Source: Sphingomonas sp. (GTDB taxonomy: Bacteria; Pseudomonadota; Alphaproteobacteria; Sphingomonadales; Sphingomonadaceae). From it: 64,000 bases of DNA. Positions 44,240 through 53,361 of this stretch are shown here, one piece after another (position 1 is the stretch's first letter; the number at the start of each line of letters is the position of its first letter). Made by a program: the position numbers and the translations under genes. The stretch is taken from positions 35,335-99,334 of the forward strand of contig NZ_JANXNX010000005.1 of assembly GCF_025353885.1 (NCBI RefSeq), read 5' to 3'. The notes under the pieces were generated by a model. The model was given only the letters and a program-made list of their open reading frames with translations. It was not told where the DNA came from and did no database searches.

Positions 44240-46999
44240 ATGAGCGACGAGCTGATTCTCGCCGACCCTTCCGATATCACGCCGATCAACATCGTCGATG
44301 AAATGAAGACGAGCTATCTCGACTATGCCATGTCGGTCATTGTCGCGCGCGCGTTGCCCGATGTCCGTGACGGCCTGAAACCCGTGCATCGTCGCATCCT
44401 GTGGTCCGCGCACGAAAGCGGATTTGTCTATAACAAAGCGTTTCGGAAATGCGCCCGCATCGTCGGTGATGCGATGGGTAAATATCACCCGCACGGTGAC
44501 AGCTCGATTTACGATGCTCTGGCCCGTATGACCCAGGACTGGTCGATGCGCCTGCCGCTGATCGACGGACAGGGCAATTTCGGCTCGATGGATCCCGATC
44601 CCCCGGCGGCCATGCGTTACACCGAAGCGCGCCTCGCCAAGGTCGCTGGCGCTCTGCTCGACGACATTGACAAGGACACCGTCGATTTCACACCCAATTA
44701 CGACGGGTCGGAGCGTGAGCCGCAGGTCCTGCCCGCGCGCTACCCCAACCTGCTCGTCAACGGTGCTGGTGGTATTGCCGTCGGTATGGCGACCAATATT
44801 CCGCCGCATAACCTTGGTGAAGTCATCAATGCCTGCCTCGCCTTCATGGAGAACGGGGCGATCACGATCGAGGAACTGTACGAGATCGTTCCTGCTCCCG
44901 ATTTCCCGACCGGCGGCCTGATCCTTGGCACCCATGGCGCGCGCTCCGCATACGCAACGGGTCGTGGCTCGATCATCATACGGTCGCGCCACATCGTCGA
45001 GGAAGGGCGCGGCGACCGGCGCTCGATCGTCCTCACCGAAGTGCCGTACCAAACCGGCAAGAACGGCCTCGTCGAGAAAATTGCCGAAGCCGCCAAGGAC
45101 AAGCGCATCGAAGGCGTCAGCGACATCCGCGACGAATCGAATCGTGAAGGCGTCCGCATCGTCATCGACCTGAAACGCGATGCAACGCCCGATGTCGTGC
45201 TCAATCAGTTGTGGCGGCACACCCCCGCGCAGTCGAGTTTTCCGGCGAATATGCTCGCCATCCGCGGCGGCCGTCCGGAAACGCTGACGCTGCGTGACAT
45301 GATCGAAGCGTTTGTGAAGTTCCGCGAGGAAGTCATCACGCGGCGTTCGAAGTTCGAACTGGCAAAGGCCCGCGACCGTGCGCACCTCTTGCTGGGGCTG
45401 GTCGTTGCGGTCAGCAACCTGGATGAAGTCGTCAGGATGATCCGGGGATCCGCCAGTCCCGCAGAGGCACGCGAAAAACTGAGCGCGCGGGAATGGCCGA
45501 TTGGGGAAATCCTGCCCTATATCGCCATCGTCGAGTCCATCGAACCGCAGGCCGGCAGCGACACCTATAAGCTGTCGGATGTTCAGGTCCGCGCGATCCT
45601 CGAACTGCGCCTGGTCCGCCTGACCGCATTGGGTCGCGACGAGATTGGTGGCGAGCTGAAGGGGCTGGCCGTCGTGATCGGTGAATTGCTCCAGATCCTC
45701 GGCAACCGCGTCCGCCTGTATGAGGTCATGCGCGAGGAGTTGGTGGCCGTCCGCGACGAGTTCGCGACCCCGCGCCGTTCCGAAATCACCGCCGCATTCG
45801 ACGGTATCGAGGACGAAGCCCTGATCGAACGCGTCGACATGGTCGTCACCGTGACGCTCGACGGCTATATCAAGCGCACGCCCCTCGAAACCTTCCGTGC
45901 GCAGGCGCGCGGCGGCAAGGGGCGTTCGGGCATGAACACCAAGGACGAGGACGCCATCACCAACCTGTTCGTGACCAGCACGCACACGCCTGTCCTGTTC
46001 TTTTCGACGCTCGGCAAGGTTTACCGGATGAAGGTCTGGCGCCTGCCGGAGGGCGGCCCCGCGACGCGCGGGCGTCCGATGATCAACCTGTTGCCGCTGG
46101 CGACCGGCGAAACCATCTCGACGGTGCTGCCCTTGCCGGAAGATGAGAGTTCATGGGGTGCGCTGCACGTCATGTTCGCGACCGCCAAGGGGCTGGTGCG
46201 CCGCAACTCGATGGATGCGTTTGCCAATGTGCCAACGGCAGGCAAGATCGCCATGCGGTTCGAGGATGAGAGCGCCGACCGGTTGATCGGTGTCGCCCTG
46301 CTGACCGAAGCCGATGATGTCCTGCTCGCCACGCGCGGCGGCAAGGCGATCCGCTTCGAAGGCACCGATGTCCGCGAGTTCCAGAGCCGGACCGCGACCG
46401 GCGTGCGCGGCGTTTCGCTGAAAGGAGACGACGAGGTCATCTCGCTGTCGATCCTGCATCGCTCGGGTGCCAGTACCGAGGATCGTGATGCCTATCTGCG
46501 GGCCGCGCCGTGGAAGGAAAACGAGAATGAATCGACACTTTCGGCTGAAATAGTGGGTGAAATGCACGCAAACGAGCAATTTATCCTGACGGTTTGCGCC
46601 AATGGCTATGGCAAGCGTTCGTCGGCCTATGAATATCGACGAACCAATCGCGGTGGCCAGGGCATCGGCAACATCGACAACATCGCCCGCAATGGCCCGG
46701 TCGTGGCCAGTTTCCCGGCCTCCGACGGGCAGCAATTGATCCTTGTCACCGACCAGGCGAAACTAATCCGCCTGACCGTTGGTGACCTCCGCGTGATCGG
46801 TCGCAACTCGGCAGGCGTGAAGTTGTTCGACGTCGGCAAGGGCGAACACGTCGTCGGGGCCGCGCGGATCGAGGAAACGGTCGAGGAAGCCGAGGCTGTG
46901 CTGATCGATCTTGCCCCCGAACTTTCACCCGACGACGGTGCGATGACCGGTGAGGATGCAGCCGACGGTGGCGAGAGCGATACGTCTATCGACGAATGA
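44240..46999 (+). CDS. gyrA: DNA gyrase subunit A
   Basis: Breakage-reunion subunit of gyrase, 919 aa. The active-site Tyr is 127 (AAMRYTEARL). The quinolone-determining segment is HPHGDSSIYDAL with Ser 88 and Asp 92 at the E. coli Ser83/Asp87 positions, so no common resistance change is seen. The C-terminal wrapping domain carries the GyrA box QARGGKGRSGM (about residue 555) and beta-pinwheel blades (LLATRGGKAIRFEGTDVREF), ending in an acidic tail (DGAMTGEDAADGGESD). The stop overlaps the DUF952 gene as ATGA. Confidence 0.97.
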   Translation: MSDELILADPSDITPINIVDEMKTSYLDYAMSVIVARALPDVRDGLKPVHRRILWSAHESGFVYNKAFRKCARIVGDAMGKYHPHGDSSIYDALARMTQDWSMRLPLIDGQGNFGSMDPDPPAAMRYTEARLAKVAGALLDDIDKDTVDFTPNYDGSEREPQVLPARYPNLLVNGAGGIAVGMATNIPPHNLGEVINACLAFMENGAITIEELYEIVPAPDFPTGGLILGTHGARSAYATGRGSIIIRSRHIVEEGRGDRRSIVLTEVPYQTGKNGLVEKIAEAAKDKRIEGVSDIRDESNREGVRIVIDLKRDATPDVVLNQLWRHTPAQSSFPANMLAIRGGRPETLTLRDMIEAFVKFREEVITRRSKFELAKARDRAHLLLGLVVAVSNLDEVVRMIRGSASPAEAREKLSAREWPIGEILPYIAIVESIEPQAGSDTYKLSDVQVRAILELRLVRLTALGRDEIGGELKGLAVVIGELLQILGNRVRLYEVMREELVAVRDEFATPRRSEITAAFDGIEDEALIERVDMVVTVTLDGYIKRTPLETFRAQARGGKGRSGMNTKDEDAITNLFVTSTHTPVLFFSTLGKVYRMKVWRLPEGGPATRGRPMINLLPLATGETISTVLPLPEDESSWGALHVMFATAKGLVRRNSMDAFANVPTAGKIAMRFEDESADRLIGVALLTEADDVLLATRGGKAIRFEGTDVREFQSRTATGVRGVSLKGDDEVISLSILHRSGASTEDRDAYLRAAPWKENENESTLSAEIVGEMHANEQFILTVCANGYGKRSSAYEYRRTNRGGQGIGNIDNIARNGPVVASFPASDGQQLILVTDQAKLIRLTVGDLRVIGRNSAGVKLFDVGKGEHVVGAARIEETVEEAEAVLIDLAPELSPDDGAMTGEDAADGGESDTSIDE

Positions 47000-47307
47000 T
47001 CGCCTTTAAAATACTTACGGCGGGCCAATGGGTTCGTTTCCAGGCTGACGGCGTGTTTTCGGGCGCGCCGGTCGACCTGGCTGACGGCTATATTCATTTG
47101 TCGACGGCGGAACAGTTGGACGAGACACTGGCCCGGCATTTCCAGGGGCAGGTCGGGTTGGTCATCGCGACGGTTGATCTCGACCTGCTCGGCAACGCCT
47201 TGAAATGGGAAGTCTCGCGGGGCGGTGCGCTGTTTCCCCATTATTATGGAGTGTTATCGATGAGCGCAGTCACTGCCGCGTCGCCGGTCGTTGCGCGTGA
47301 CGAATAG
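46996..47307 (+). CDS. DUF952 domain protein
   Basis: It has 103 aa. The family pattern is visible: AFKILTAGQWVRFQADGVF, GAPVDLADGYIHLSTAEQL, ETLARHFQGQ, LVIATVDLDLLG and LKWEVSRGGALFPHYYG. Related to glutathione S-transferase-annotated small proteins of unknown activity. Its ATG overlaps the gyrA stop. The possible small frame 47297-47458 begins inside its end. Confidence 0.92.
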   Translation: MIAFKILTAGQWVRFQADGVFSGAPVDLADGYIHLSTAEQLDETLARHFQGQVGLVIATVDLDLLGNALKWEVSRGGALFPHYYGVLSMSAVTAASPVVARDE

Positions 47308-47458
47308 GGTGGCTCGTGGATCGGAAACACTGTCGCCCGGAACCCTGTCCTACAGGCGTTTCCTCGACTATGCCCGCGTGCCTTGGAATCCTCTCGATCC
47401 TGCGTCCACGCAACTTTATGACCGATTTACTGCGCTTTCTGTGATCCTAACCAAATGA
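47297..47458 (+). CDS. Possible small ORF linking DUF952 and trmFO (53 codons)
   Basis: A GTG at 47297, inside the last codons of the DUF952 gene, opens a frame that ends at a TGA overlapping the trmFO ATG (ATGA). The predicted peptide includes [20 protein letters not shown] and ends SVILTK. It fills the 147-base gap exactly, which suggests translational coupling, but no family is recognised and the length is within chance. It could be a remnant of a lost gene. Confidence 0.3.
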   Translation: MTNRVARGSETLSPGTLSYRRFLDYARVPWNPLDPASTQLYDRFTALSVILTK

Positions 47459-48837
47459 CACACGACATCCAAGTCATTGGCGGCGGCCTCGCCGGTTCCG
47501 AATCCGCCTGGCAGCTTGCGGAATCGGGGCACAAGGTCCGCCTGTCGGAGATGCGTGGCGGCGGTGACGAAACGGCCGCCCACCGCACTGAAAGCCTCGC
47601 CGAACTGGTCTGCTCCAACAGCTTCCGCTCGGACGACGCCGACTCCAATGCGGTTGGCCTGCTCCACTCCGAAATGCGCCAGCTAAACTCGCTGATCATG
47701 GCCTGCGCCGATCGTCACAAAGTCCCGGCCGGCTCTGCCTTGGCGGTCGACCGCGACGCCTTCTCACAGTCTGTCACCGACGCCATTGCAACGCACCCAA
47801 ATATCACCTTGGTCCGTGAAAGGGTCGATGCCCTGCCAGCGGGCCCGACCATCATCGCCAGCGGCCCCCTCACCGCCCCCGCACTCGCCACCGCAATCGG
47901 CGCGGAAACGGGCCAAGACCATCTCGCCTTTTTCGACGCCCTCTCCCCCATCGTCCACCGCGAGTCCATCGATATGGACATCGCTTGGATGGCCTCCCGC
48001 TGGGACAAGGGAGAGGGCGCGGACTACATCAACTGTCCGATGAACAAGGCCGAATACCTCGCGTTCCACGAGGCCCTGCTCGCCGCCGACAAAATGGCGT
48101 TCAAGGAATGGGAGGCCGACACGCCCTATTTCGACGGCTGCATGCCGATCGAAGTCATGGCGGAACGCGGCGTCGACACTTTGCTGTACGGCCCGATGAA
48201 ACCAGTCGGCCTGGACAACCCAAAAACTGGTCACTGGCCGTGGGCGGTCGTCCAGCTACGCCAGGATAATGCCCTTGGCACATTGTGGAACATCGTCGGC
48301 TTCCAGACCAAGCTGAAACATGCCGAACAGGTCCGCATCTTTCGCATGATTCCCGGTCTGCAAAACGCCGAATTCGCGCGGCTGGGCGGACTGCACCGCA
48401 ACACCTTCATCAAATCGCCGATCCTGCTGGACGAGACCCTTCGCCTGAAATCTGCGCCGCGCGTCCGCTTCGCCGGGCAGATCACCGGGTGCGAGGGGTA
48501 TCTGGAATCCGCCGCCATCGGGATGCTGGCGGGCCGGTTCGCCGCCGCCGAACTGACGGGCACCTCAATGTCCCCGCCGCCTCTCACGACCGCATTCGGT
48601 GCCCTGCTCGGGCACATCACCGGGGGCGCGGACGCCAGTACCTACCAGCCGATGAACGTTAACTTCGGCCTGTTCCCGCCCCTCGTCCTGGAGGGCAAGC
48701 GCAAGAAGGCCGACCGCAAACGATTCTACACGTCGCGGGCGCGGGCGGCTTTCGAGGGCTGGGCGCTCACCCTTCCTCGGGTTCGTCCGCTATCGCCGGA
48801 GCCCGCACCGTCGGCGCACATTTCGGTTTCGGCTTAG
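47455..48837 (+). CDS. trmFO: tRNA (uracil-54-C5)-methyltransferase, folate- and FAD-dependent
   Basis: Makes ribothymidine at position 54 of tRNA using methylenetetrahydrofolate. It has 460 aa. Motifs: the FAD site [35 protein letters not shown] with the catalytic-region Cys, [71 protein letters not shown] and [10 protein letters not shown]. The last 20 or so residues ([19 protein letters not shown]) run antisense to the EF-hand gene and look like a run-on tail. Confidence 0.96.
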   Translation: MTHDIQVIGGGLAGSESAWQLAESGHKVRLSEMRGGGDETAAHRTESLAELVCSNSFRSDDADSNAVGLLHSEMRQLNSLIMACADRHKVPAGSALAVDRDAFSQSVTDAIATHPNITLVRERVDALPAGPTIIASGPLTAPALATAIGAETGQDHLAFFDALSPIVHRESIDMDIAWMASRWDKGEGADYINCPMNKAEYLAFHEALLAADKMAFKEWEADTPYFDGCMPIEVMAERGVDTLLYGPMKPVGLDNPKTGHWPWAVVQLRQDNALGTLWNIVGFQTKLKHAEQVRIFRMIPGLQNAEFARLGGLHRNTFIKSPILLDETLRLKSAPRVRFAGQITGCEGYLESAAIGMLAGRFAAAELTGTSMSPPPLTTAFGALLGHITGGADASTYQPMNVNFGLFPPLVLEGKRKKADRKRFYTSRARAAFEGWALTLPRVRPLSPEPAPSAHISVSA

Positions 48838-49252
48838 GCTTGCGGACGACCCGGGTCGAGGCGAACTCGACATTGGTCAGCGCCCCGTTCTTGTCACGAT
48901 CCGCACCCGCGAACTTGATCACCGCTTTGGTCGCATACTCATCGAAATCTAGCTTGCCGTCGTGATTCAAGTCGAGCTTGGCAAACGCCTTCTGACGGCT
49001 GACGAGATATTCGTCGCGATCGACGGCACCGTTCTTGTTCTTGTCATACCGCGAAAACCGCTTTTCCTCGCGGGTCTTTTCGCTGGCACTGGGCGGACCT
49101 GCCAGATCAACCATGCTCATCGGCGCGCCCGCGGCAGCCGCTATGGGCATCGCGGGAATCAGTGATTCGCGGTTGGCCTGCGCCTTCCAGATGAATAGCC
49201 CTGCCGTTATCAGTAACAAAGCCGATGCCACGCCACCCAGAAATCGCCACAT
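48767..49252 (-). CDS. Membrane-anchored or secreted EF-hand protein
   Basis: It has 161 aa. An N-terminal hydrophobic segment (about 5-23) is a signal peptide or anchor. Three EF-hand-like loops follow: [12 protein letters not shown] (70-81) and [12 protein letters not shown] (94-105) fit the calcium-binding consensus, and [12 protein letters not shown] (118-129) is weaker. A Lys/Pro-rich stretch (RKPKPKPK) precedes the C-terminus. Calcium binding in the periplasm is inferred. It overlaps trmFO tail-to-tail by 71 bases. Confidence 0.85.
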   Translation of the reverse strand: MWRFLGGVASALLLITAGLFIWKAQANRESLIPAMPIAAAAGAPMSMVDLAGPPSASEKTREEKRFSRYDKNKNGAVDRDEYLVSRQKAFAKLDLNHDGKLDFDEYATKAVIKFAGADRDKNGALTNVEFASTRVVRKPKPKPKCAPTVRAPAIADEPEEG

Positions 49253-49313
49253 GATAAACCCCCGCCAATGTCAAAGACCGGCAGTTGATGCCGCCTTGGC
49301 CCCCTTTGCCACG

Positions 49314-49949
49314 TTATCCCAGCACCGCGCGAAGAAAAACGAAGCGTGGCAGCGACGCACCCATCGATCGCGCCCACAATCGTGATCTGGCACTGGCGAG
49401 CCGGGACAGGATACGCAGGGGCCGGGGCATGGTCGGATGGTCCCGCAATCGCTCCGCCACCATCGCCAGCGCGCTAGCGGCAATTTTGGGATCGGAACAA
49501 TGCGCGGCAAAGTCGACCAGCGCCCACCCCTGCCCCGCGATCGGCGGAACCTCGGCGCTCAAAATGCGCGCCGACAGGGCGAACAACATCCCTCCGCGCT
49601 GGTCGGCAAATATCGCCAGCGCAGCGTCGTCGAGCGGCAGCTCGAGCAGCGCCTCCCACCCCTCTATCAGCATGGCAAGGTCGGTTCCCGTCACGTCATA
49701 GGGCAGCACATGTTCGGCTAGTCTGCCGAGCAGTGGCTCGCCGCTAGCCTCCCCCGCGGTCAGTCCTGACAGGCGCTCATGCCACCAGGTCAGGCGAATC
49801 TGGCCGATCACCGGTTCGGTCGTGGTGGCCACAACCCGGCCAAGGGTTTCGTCGAGCTGCCACAGCGTGCCGAGCGCGGCGCGCCGCGATTTCGGCGCAT
49901 AATTTAACGCCAGTACCCGTTCGCTGTCGGCCAGTTCTGGATCGATCAT
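49314..49949 (-). CDS. Squalene/phytoene synthase-like protein, possibly non-catalytic
   Basis: The ATG at 49949 (MIDPELADSERVLALNYAP) gives 211 aa, shorter than true squalene or phytoene synthases. The fold signature is seen in RRAALGTLWQLDETLGRVVA, IGQIRLTWWHERLSGL and YDVTGTDLAMLIEGWEALLE. The Asp-rich DxxxD substrate motifs of active synthases are not evident (LDETLGR is partial). It resembles short members of the family related to the respiratory complex I assembly factor NDUFAF6. Role unknown; carotenoid synthesis is not supported by neighbours. Confidence 0.75.
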   Translation of the reverse strand: MIDPELADSERVLALNYAPKSRRAALGTLWQLDETLGRVVATTTEPVIGQIRLTWWHERLSGLTAGEASGEPLLGRLAEHVLPYDVTGTDLAMLIEGWEALLELPLDDAALAIFADQRGGMLFALSARILSAEVPPIAGQGWALVDFAAHCSDPKIAASALAMVAERLRDHPTMPRPLRILSRLASARSRLWARSMGASLPRFVFLRAVLG

Positions 49950-50008
49950 CGCCGCCAACCGCAGCAAAGGACGGTCGCCCCGTCAACCCTTTCTCGCCAA
50001 CGATGACG

Positions 50009-50761
50009 TCAGTATGCGTTGATAGTCGCGGGTCCGGCGGTGTGGAGATTGCACGTCGATGCCGTCGCTGTCGGCGAAGGATTGGTCACCTTCGAAAAAT
50101 CCCGGTTGTCGCGGACAATGAAGGATGCGGTGTATTTGATGGTCGTAGGCGTCATGAAATATGACCCGAACAATGGTTTGTATTGATAGTTGATTTCGAC
50201 ATACATCACGCCCGAATCCTGCGGCGCTGTGATCGGTGCCGTCGTCGGTCCGATATTAGCGACAACCTTGCCGGCATACGGATCGGTGTCCGAAGCAGTA
50301 TAGCCAGCGGGCGCCGGCGCTCCTGCGGTAGTGCTCGTCACGGCGGTGTCGAAACCGGCTCCCGCCATCACGCCTGTGCAGCGTTGCCAATGAATCCGCT
50401 GCTTGCGGGTCGAGTCATACAACTGCGTGACATTTTCCAGGCTGGAAAGCGTCACCCGGCCATTGGTGGTCAGTTTCAGCCGCTTGCCCTCGACAACGGT
50501 TGCTTGCAGGATGTCGTTGATGTCGGTTTCCCGCAGGGTGCTGACGCCGTTGGAGGCTACCACGCCCACGCGCGAGGCATTATCGGCCAGGTGCAGGGCA
50601 TATTGGCTGACTTCCAACTGAGTCAGCGCATATTGCGATATCTCAATGCCATAGCCGCCCGCGAGTAGCAGGATAGGCGCGCCAAAAGCGAATTCGAGCA
50701 GCGCGAGACCACTTTCGTTCGCCCAAATGCCGTGCACGCTGCGAAGTCTGGATTTTGTCAT
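50009..50761 (-). CDS. TadE/TadG-family pilus assembly protein
   Basis: The ATG at 50761 overlaps the stop of the preceding TadE-like gene as ATGA; the longer frame to 50968 is antisense-like and rejected. It has 250 aa. A short positively charged N-terminus is followed by the TadE-type segment GLALLEFAFGAPILLLAGGY with the conserved Glu 23, then a beta-rich exported part (FMTPTTIKYTASFIVRDNRD) with Cys at the end. It is third in a set with 51363-53213 and 50761-51366. Confidence 0.85.
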   Translation of the reverse strand: MTKSRLRSVHGIWANESGLALLEFAFGAPILLLAGGYGIEISQYALTQLEVSQYALHLADNASRVGVVASNGVSTLRETDINDILQATVVEGKRLKLTTNGRVTLSSLENVTQLYDSTRKQRIHWQRCTGVMAGAGFDTAVTSTTAGAPAPAGYTASDTDPYAGKVVANIGPTTAPITAPQDSGVMYVEINYQYKPLFGSYFMTPTTIKYTASFIVRDNRDFSKVTNPSPTATASTCNLHTAGPATINAY

Positions 50762-51366
50762 CAGCTTGGGCACTTCTTGACGTTGTCGGATGTCGCAGTC
50801 GTCCGGTACGGCTGGTTCTTGACCGTCGTTTTCGCCGTCAGATGTTGCGTGGCTGGCCATCCGATCATCTGGTAAATCGGAAACAGTCGGTTGTAGGTGA
50901 AGCCCATCTGATAGACCACAACCGCATTTGCCGTGCCCTGTCCGGTCGCGCCGGGATTGGCATCCCAAACCCCGTTGTTGTTGCTATCGAGATAGCATTC
51001 GGTCGCCGAGTCATAGACGCCATTGTTGTTACTATCGAAATAATACTCGGGTCCGATGTCGGCGAAATGCGAGTAATTCACCCGTGACGGGGTATCCCAG
51101 GTAAGGTTGGCCAATACCTTTCCGACCGCTGTCATCACCTTGTTGTCGACAGTGGTATTTGCCAGGGGCGTATTATTACCCTCAAGCGTAGAATCGCGGG
51201 AGGCCTTTTGCACCGCACCGGTTAGGATGGATTGCAAATAGCTTTGCATGGTCAATTCGGCGAGACCCATCATCATGACAAGCATCACTGGGCATATAAT
51301 TGCGAATTCCACCGCCGTGATGGCACGGTTATCCTGCCGCAATTGCCGGAGAAAACGGCTTCTCAC
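50761..51366 (-). CDS. TadE-like pseudopilin with two Ca-binding-type loops
   Basis: The start is a GTG at 51366 overlapping the previous stop as GTGA, giving 201 aa. RAITAVEFAIICPVMLVMMM with Glu 20 is the TadE motif and membrane helix. The exported part contains two nearly identical acidic loops, DSNNNGVYD (111-119) and DSNNNGVWD (127-135), of the DxNxNGxxD type that binds calcium in other proteins. It ends with NQPYRTTATSDNVKKCPS. Middle gene of the three-gene cluster. Confidence 0.85.
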   Translation of the reverse strand: MRSRFLRQLRQDNRAITAVEFAIICPVMLVMMMGLAELTMQSYLQSILTGAVQKASRDSTLEGNNTPLANTTVDNKVMTAVGKVLANLTWDTPSRVNYSHFADIGPEYYFDSNNNGVYDSATECYLDSNNNGVWDANPGATGQGTANAVVVYQMGFTYNRLFPIYQMIGWPATQHLTAKTTVKNQPYRTTATSDNVKKCPS

Positions 51367-53213
51367 AAGCTGATCCGCAGCATGGCGATGCGTCGAGCAA
51401 TTGACGTAAATGCGGTTTGCAGCGTGGCATTGTCGGCGGCGGTAAAAGCCTGTCCCGGCGAGGCGCAATAGTTCATATCTGCGGTCAAAGCCGTCCCGAA
51501 TGCAATCATGTAAACGGTGATGCCGCGTGCTTTTGCAGCATCACAAAGCGCCCTGAATCGCGCCGAATGCTTGGTATCTTCGCCTCCTGCCCCGCCCGTG
51601 ATGCGCTTGTCCAGGGCCTCGATACCGTAAAGCTGGTAATTGTCGGTGTTCGTCTGCGGGTCGCCATCGGTCATGAAGACAATGTTTTGCGTCGGAGCTT
51701 TCCGACCCGACGGCGGCGCCACCGAAGCCGCGAACGGCCCCGTTTTCGACAACATGCGCAATCCCCAGCTCATGCCATAATCATGATAAGTGTAGCCGGC
51801 CGCTTTGAAATTGGTGTTGTTGACATAGTTTTGAACAGCCGTTGCGGTCATCAGACTGAGCGTTTTGGCTTCCATTGGGCAAGTGACATTCTGGTTGGTC
51901 TCGAACGTTCCCAGCGCTTTGTAGCTATAGTTTTCATCGACGTTTTCGTCCTTGATGGCTGTGCCTTGGGGTTTCCAGACAGCTTCCGGCCACATTGGAC
52001 GCCAGTTCGGCATCACGTCGGGATCGAGGTCAGACGGCAGGCTGCTTGCGTTAAAAGTCGACGCAGCGGATGTGTCGGTCAACTCAACGCAGCCGCGCCA
52101 TTTGCTGGTTGTGCCATCAAGACGGCCGGGCGTGGCGACCGTATTCAACGCCGCATATTGAGCGACATCGAGATTAACCAATCCGTATTTCCACATGGGA
52201 CGCTTGATCGTTGCCGGTCCGGTGCAGGTTCCAACCCCGCTTGGGGTCGACCAGCTCGTTGTGCCGGTGAAACTGATATAGCCGTAATAGCCTGTCGTGG
52301 TCGCCGTGCTCCCTACCTTGTACTTAAGGCCAGTCGCAAAGCCGGTAACGGGGGTCCGCCTTGCCGTACACTCGGCCTGGGTCAGGCCGGTCGCGGAGGT
52401 AGCATTGGTGACAAAGTCATAGTCACCGTTTAATCCGCGCGAATTATACGAGAGGTTGCCTGAAATCGTTGAGGTAGGCAGCAACTTGCCGATATTGACG
52501 ACTTCTGAATACGGCGCGAAGCCATATCGGATATTGGTATCCGCCTGCTTGTTCGACGTCATGGTGCTGTCGAACAAGACCACCGCGTCGCGCAACGCCT
52601 GGATTTTCGAGCCGGCTTGCTCAGTTTGATATCGCGCCTGGTTGCCATCGGTGCGCGTATAAGTCGCCGCATTCCCCGACGGACCGGTGGGAGTGGCAGA
52701 CATCGAGCCAGTGTTATCCAAGATGAACATGACGTCAGTGTCGGCAAGATCGTAAAGCGCCTGGCACGTCACGTTTAGCGTGCTGGCTGACGACCCGAAC
52801 ATGCTCATGATGGTCATCGGCACTTGCGTTGAAGCAGCGCCGCTGACGGCATTTGCGACCGACGAGTCAGTGCCGACCGTTGCCTTTGTCCAGGTTCGCG
52901 TCGTGGCCGTCGTCGAGAACCAGCCGGTGCGAAAGTTGTTATCGAAAAAGGTATTGGCTTGAGTACTGGGAGCAGGTTCGAGCGTCGTTCCTATCGTCGT
53001 GTTGGTCATCGCCTTGCGGCCCGCCAGCGCCCCCGCGTCGCAAGCCTGTTGAAGCCGCGCCTTGATGACATACAGGCGGGAGATATCGATGGCCGAACCC
53101 GACAGGGCGACGAGCGGAATGATCATTGCCGCGGTCATCGCCAGAGCGTTGCCGCTGGCGTCCCGTCGTAAACCCGTCAGAATTCCGCCGGTCCTGGTCC
53201 TGGTTTGCTTCAT
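51363..53213 (-). CDS. TadG-like protein with von Willebrand A domain
   Basis: It has 616 aa. The N-terminus has the Tad motif (RRDASGNALAMTAAMIIPLV, then SAIDISRLYVIKARLQQACD with AGALAGRKA). From about residue 158 a vWA domain follows, with MIDAS core DVMFILDNTGSM (D166, T168, S170) and late parts NIVFMTDGDPQTN and ARGITVYMIAFGT. A long Thr/Ser/Gly-rich insert lies between. Several Cys residues suggest disulfides. Surface adhesion or pilus assembly is inferred. It leads the cluster; a CtrA-like site is in the upstream gap. Confidence 0.9.
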   Translation of the reverse strand: MKQTRTRTGGILTGLRRDASGNALAMTAAMIIPLVALSGSAIDISRLYVIKARLQQACDAGALAGRKAMTNTTIGTTLEPAPSTQANTFFDNNFRTGWFSTTATTRTWTKATVGTDSSVANAVSGAASTQVPMTIMSMFGSSASTLNVTCQALYDLADTDVMFILDNTGSMSATPTGPSGNAATYTRTDGNQARYQTEQAGSKIQALRDAVVLFDSTMTSNKQADTNIRYGFAPYSEVVNIGKLLPTSTISGNLSYNSRGLNGDYDFVTNATSATGLTQAECTARRTPVTGFATGLKYKVGSTATTTGYYGYISFTGTTSWSTPSGVGTCTGPATIKRPMWKYGLVNLDVAQYAALNTVATPGRLDGTTSKWRGCVELTDTSAASTFNASSLPSDLDPDVMPNWRPMWPEAVWKPQGTAIKDENVDENYSYKALGTFETNQNVTCPMEAKTLSLMTATAVQNYVNNTNFKAAGYTYHDYGMSWGLRMLSKTGPFAASVAPPSGRKAPTQNIVFMTDGDPQTNTDNYQLYGIEALDKRITGGAGGEDTKHSARFRALCDAAKARGITVYMIAFGTALTADMNYCASPGQAFTAADNATLQTAFTSIARRIAMLRISL

Positions 53214-53274
53214 GCCCGATCACCCCTGACCCAGATAGAATATTCCGGGACAGGGTGTTTATGCGGTGCACACG

Positions 53275-53289
53275 TAAATAAGAGATTAA
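53275..53289. promoter_or_regulatory. CtrA-box-like site upstream of the Tad cluster
   Basis: TAAA-N7-TTAA (TTAA-N7-TTTA on the cluster's strand) differs by one base from the CtrA consensus TTAA-N7-TTAA. It lies about 62 bases before the TadG-like start. CtrA controls pili and motility in related bacteria, and CckA is encoded in this window. Short and A/T-only, so chance is possible. Confidence 0.35.
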
Positions 53290-53361
53290 CGCCGACGCAG
53301 GAGCCAACGACGGATTGACGTCAGTTCGTCGGACTCAAAAGGTCCGTTTTCCGGTCACAAG

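Noticed and set aside
44042..45985. 647-codon minus-strand frame
   Set aside because: It is antisense to gyrA; codon periodicity belongs to gyrA and there are no recognisable motifs.
50762..50968. N-terminal extension of the third Tad gene
   Set aside because: Residues are Asp/Gly/Arg-rich and antisense-like, and the ATG at 50761 overlaps the previous stop in the pattern of this cluster.
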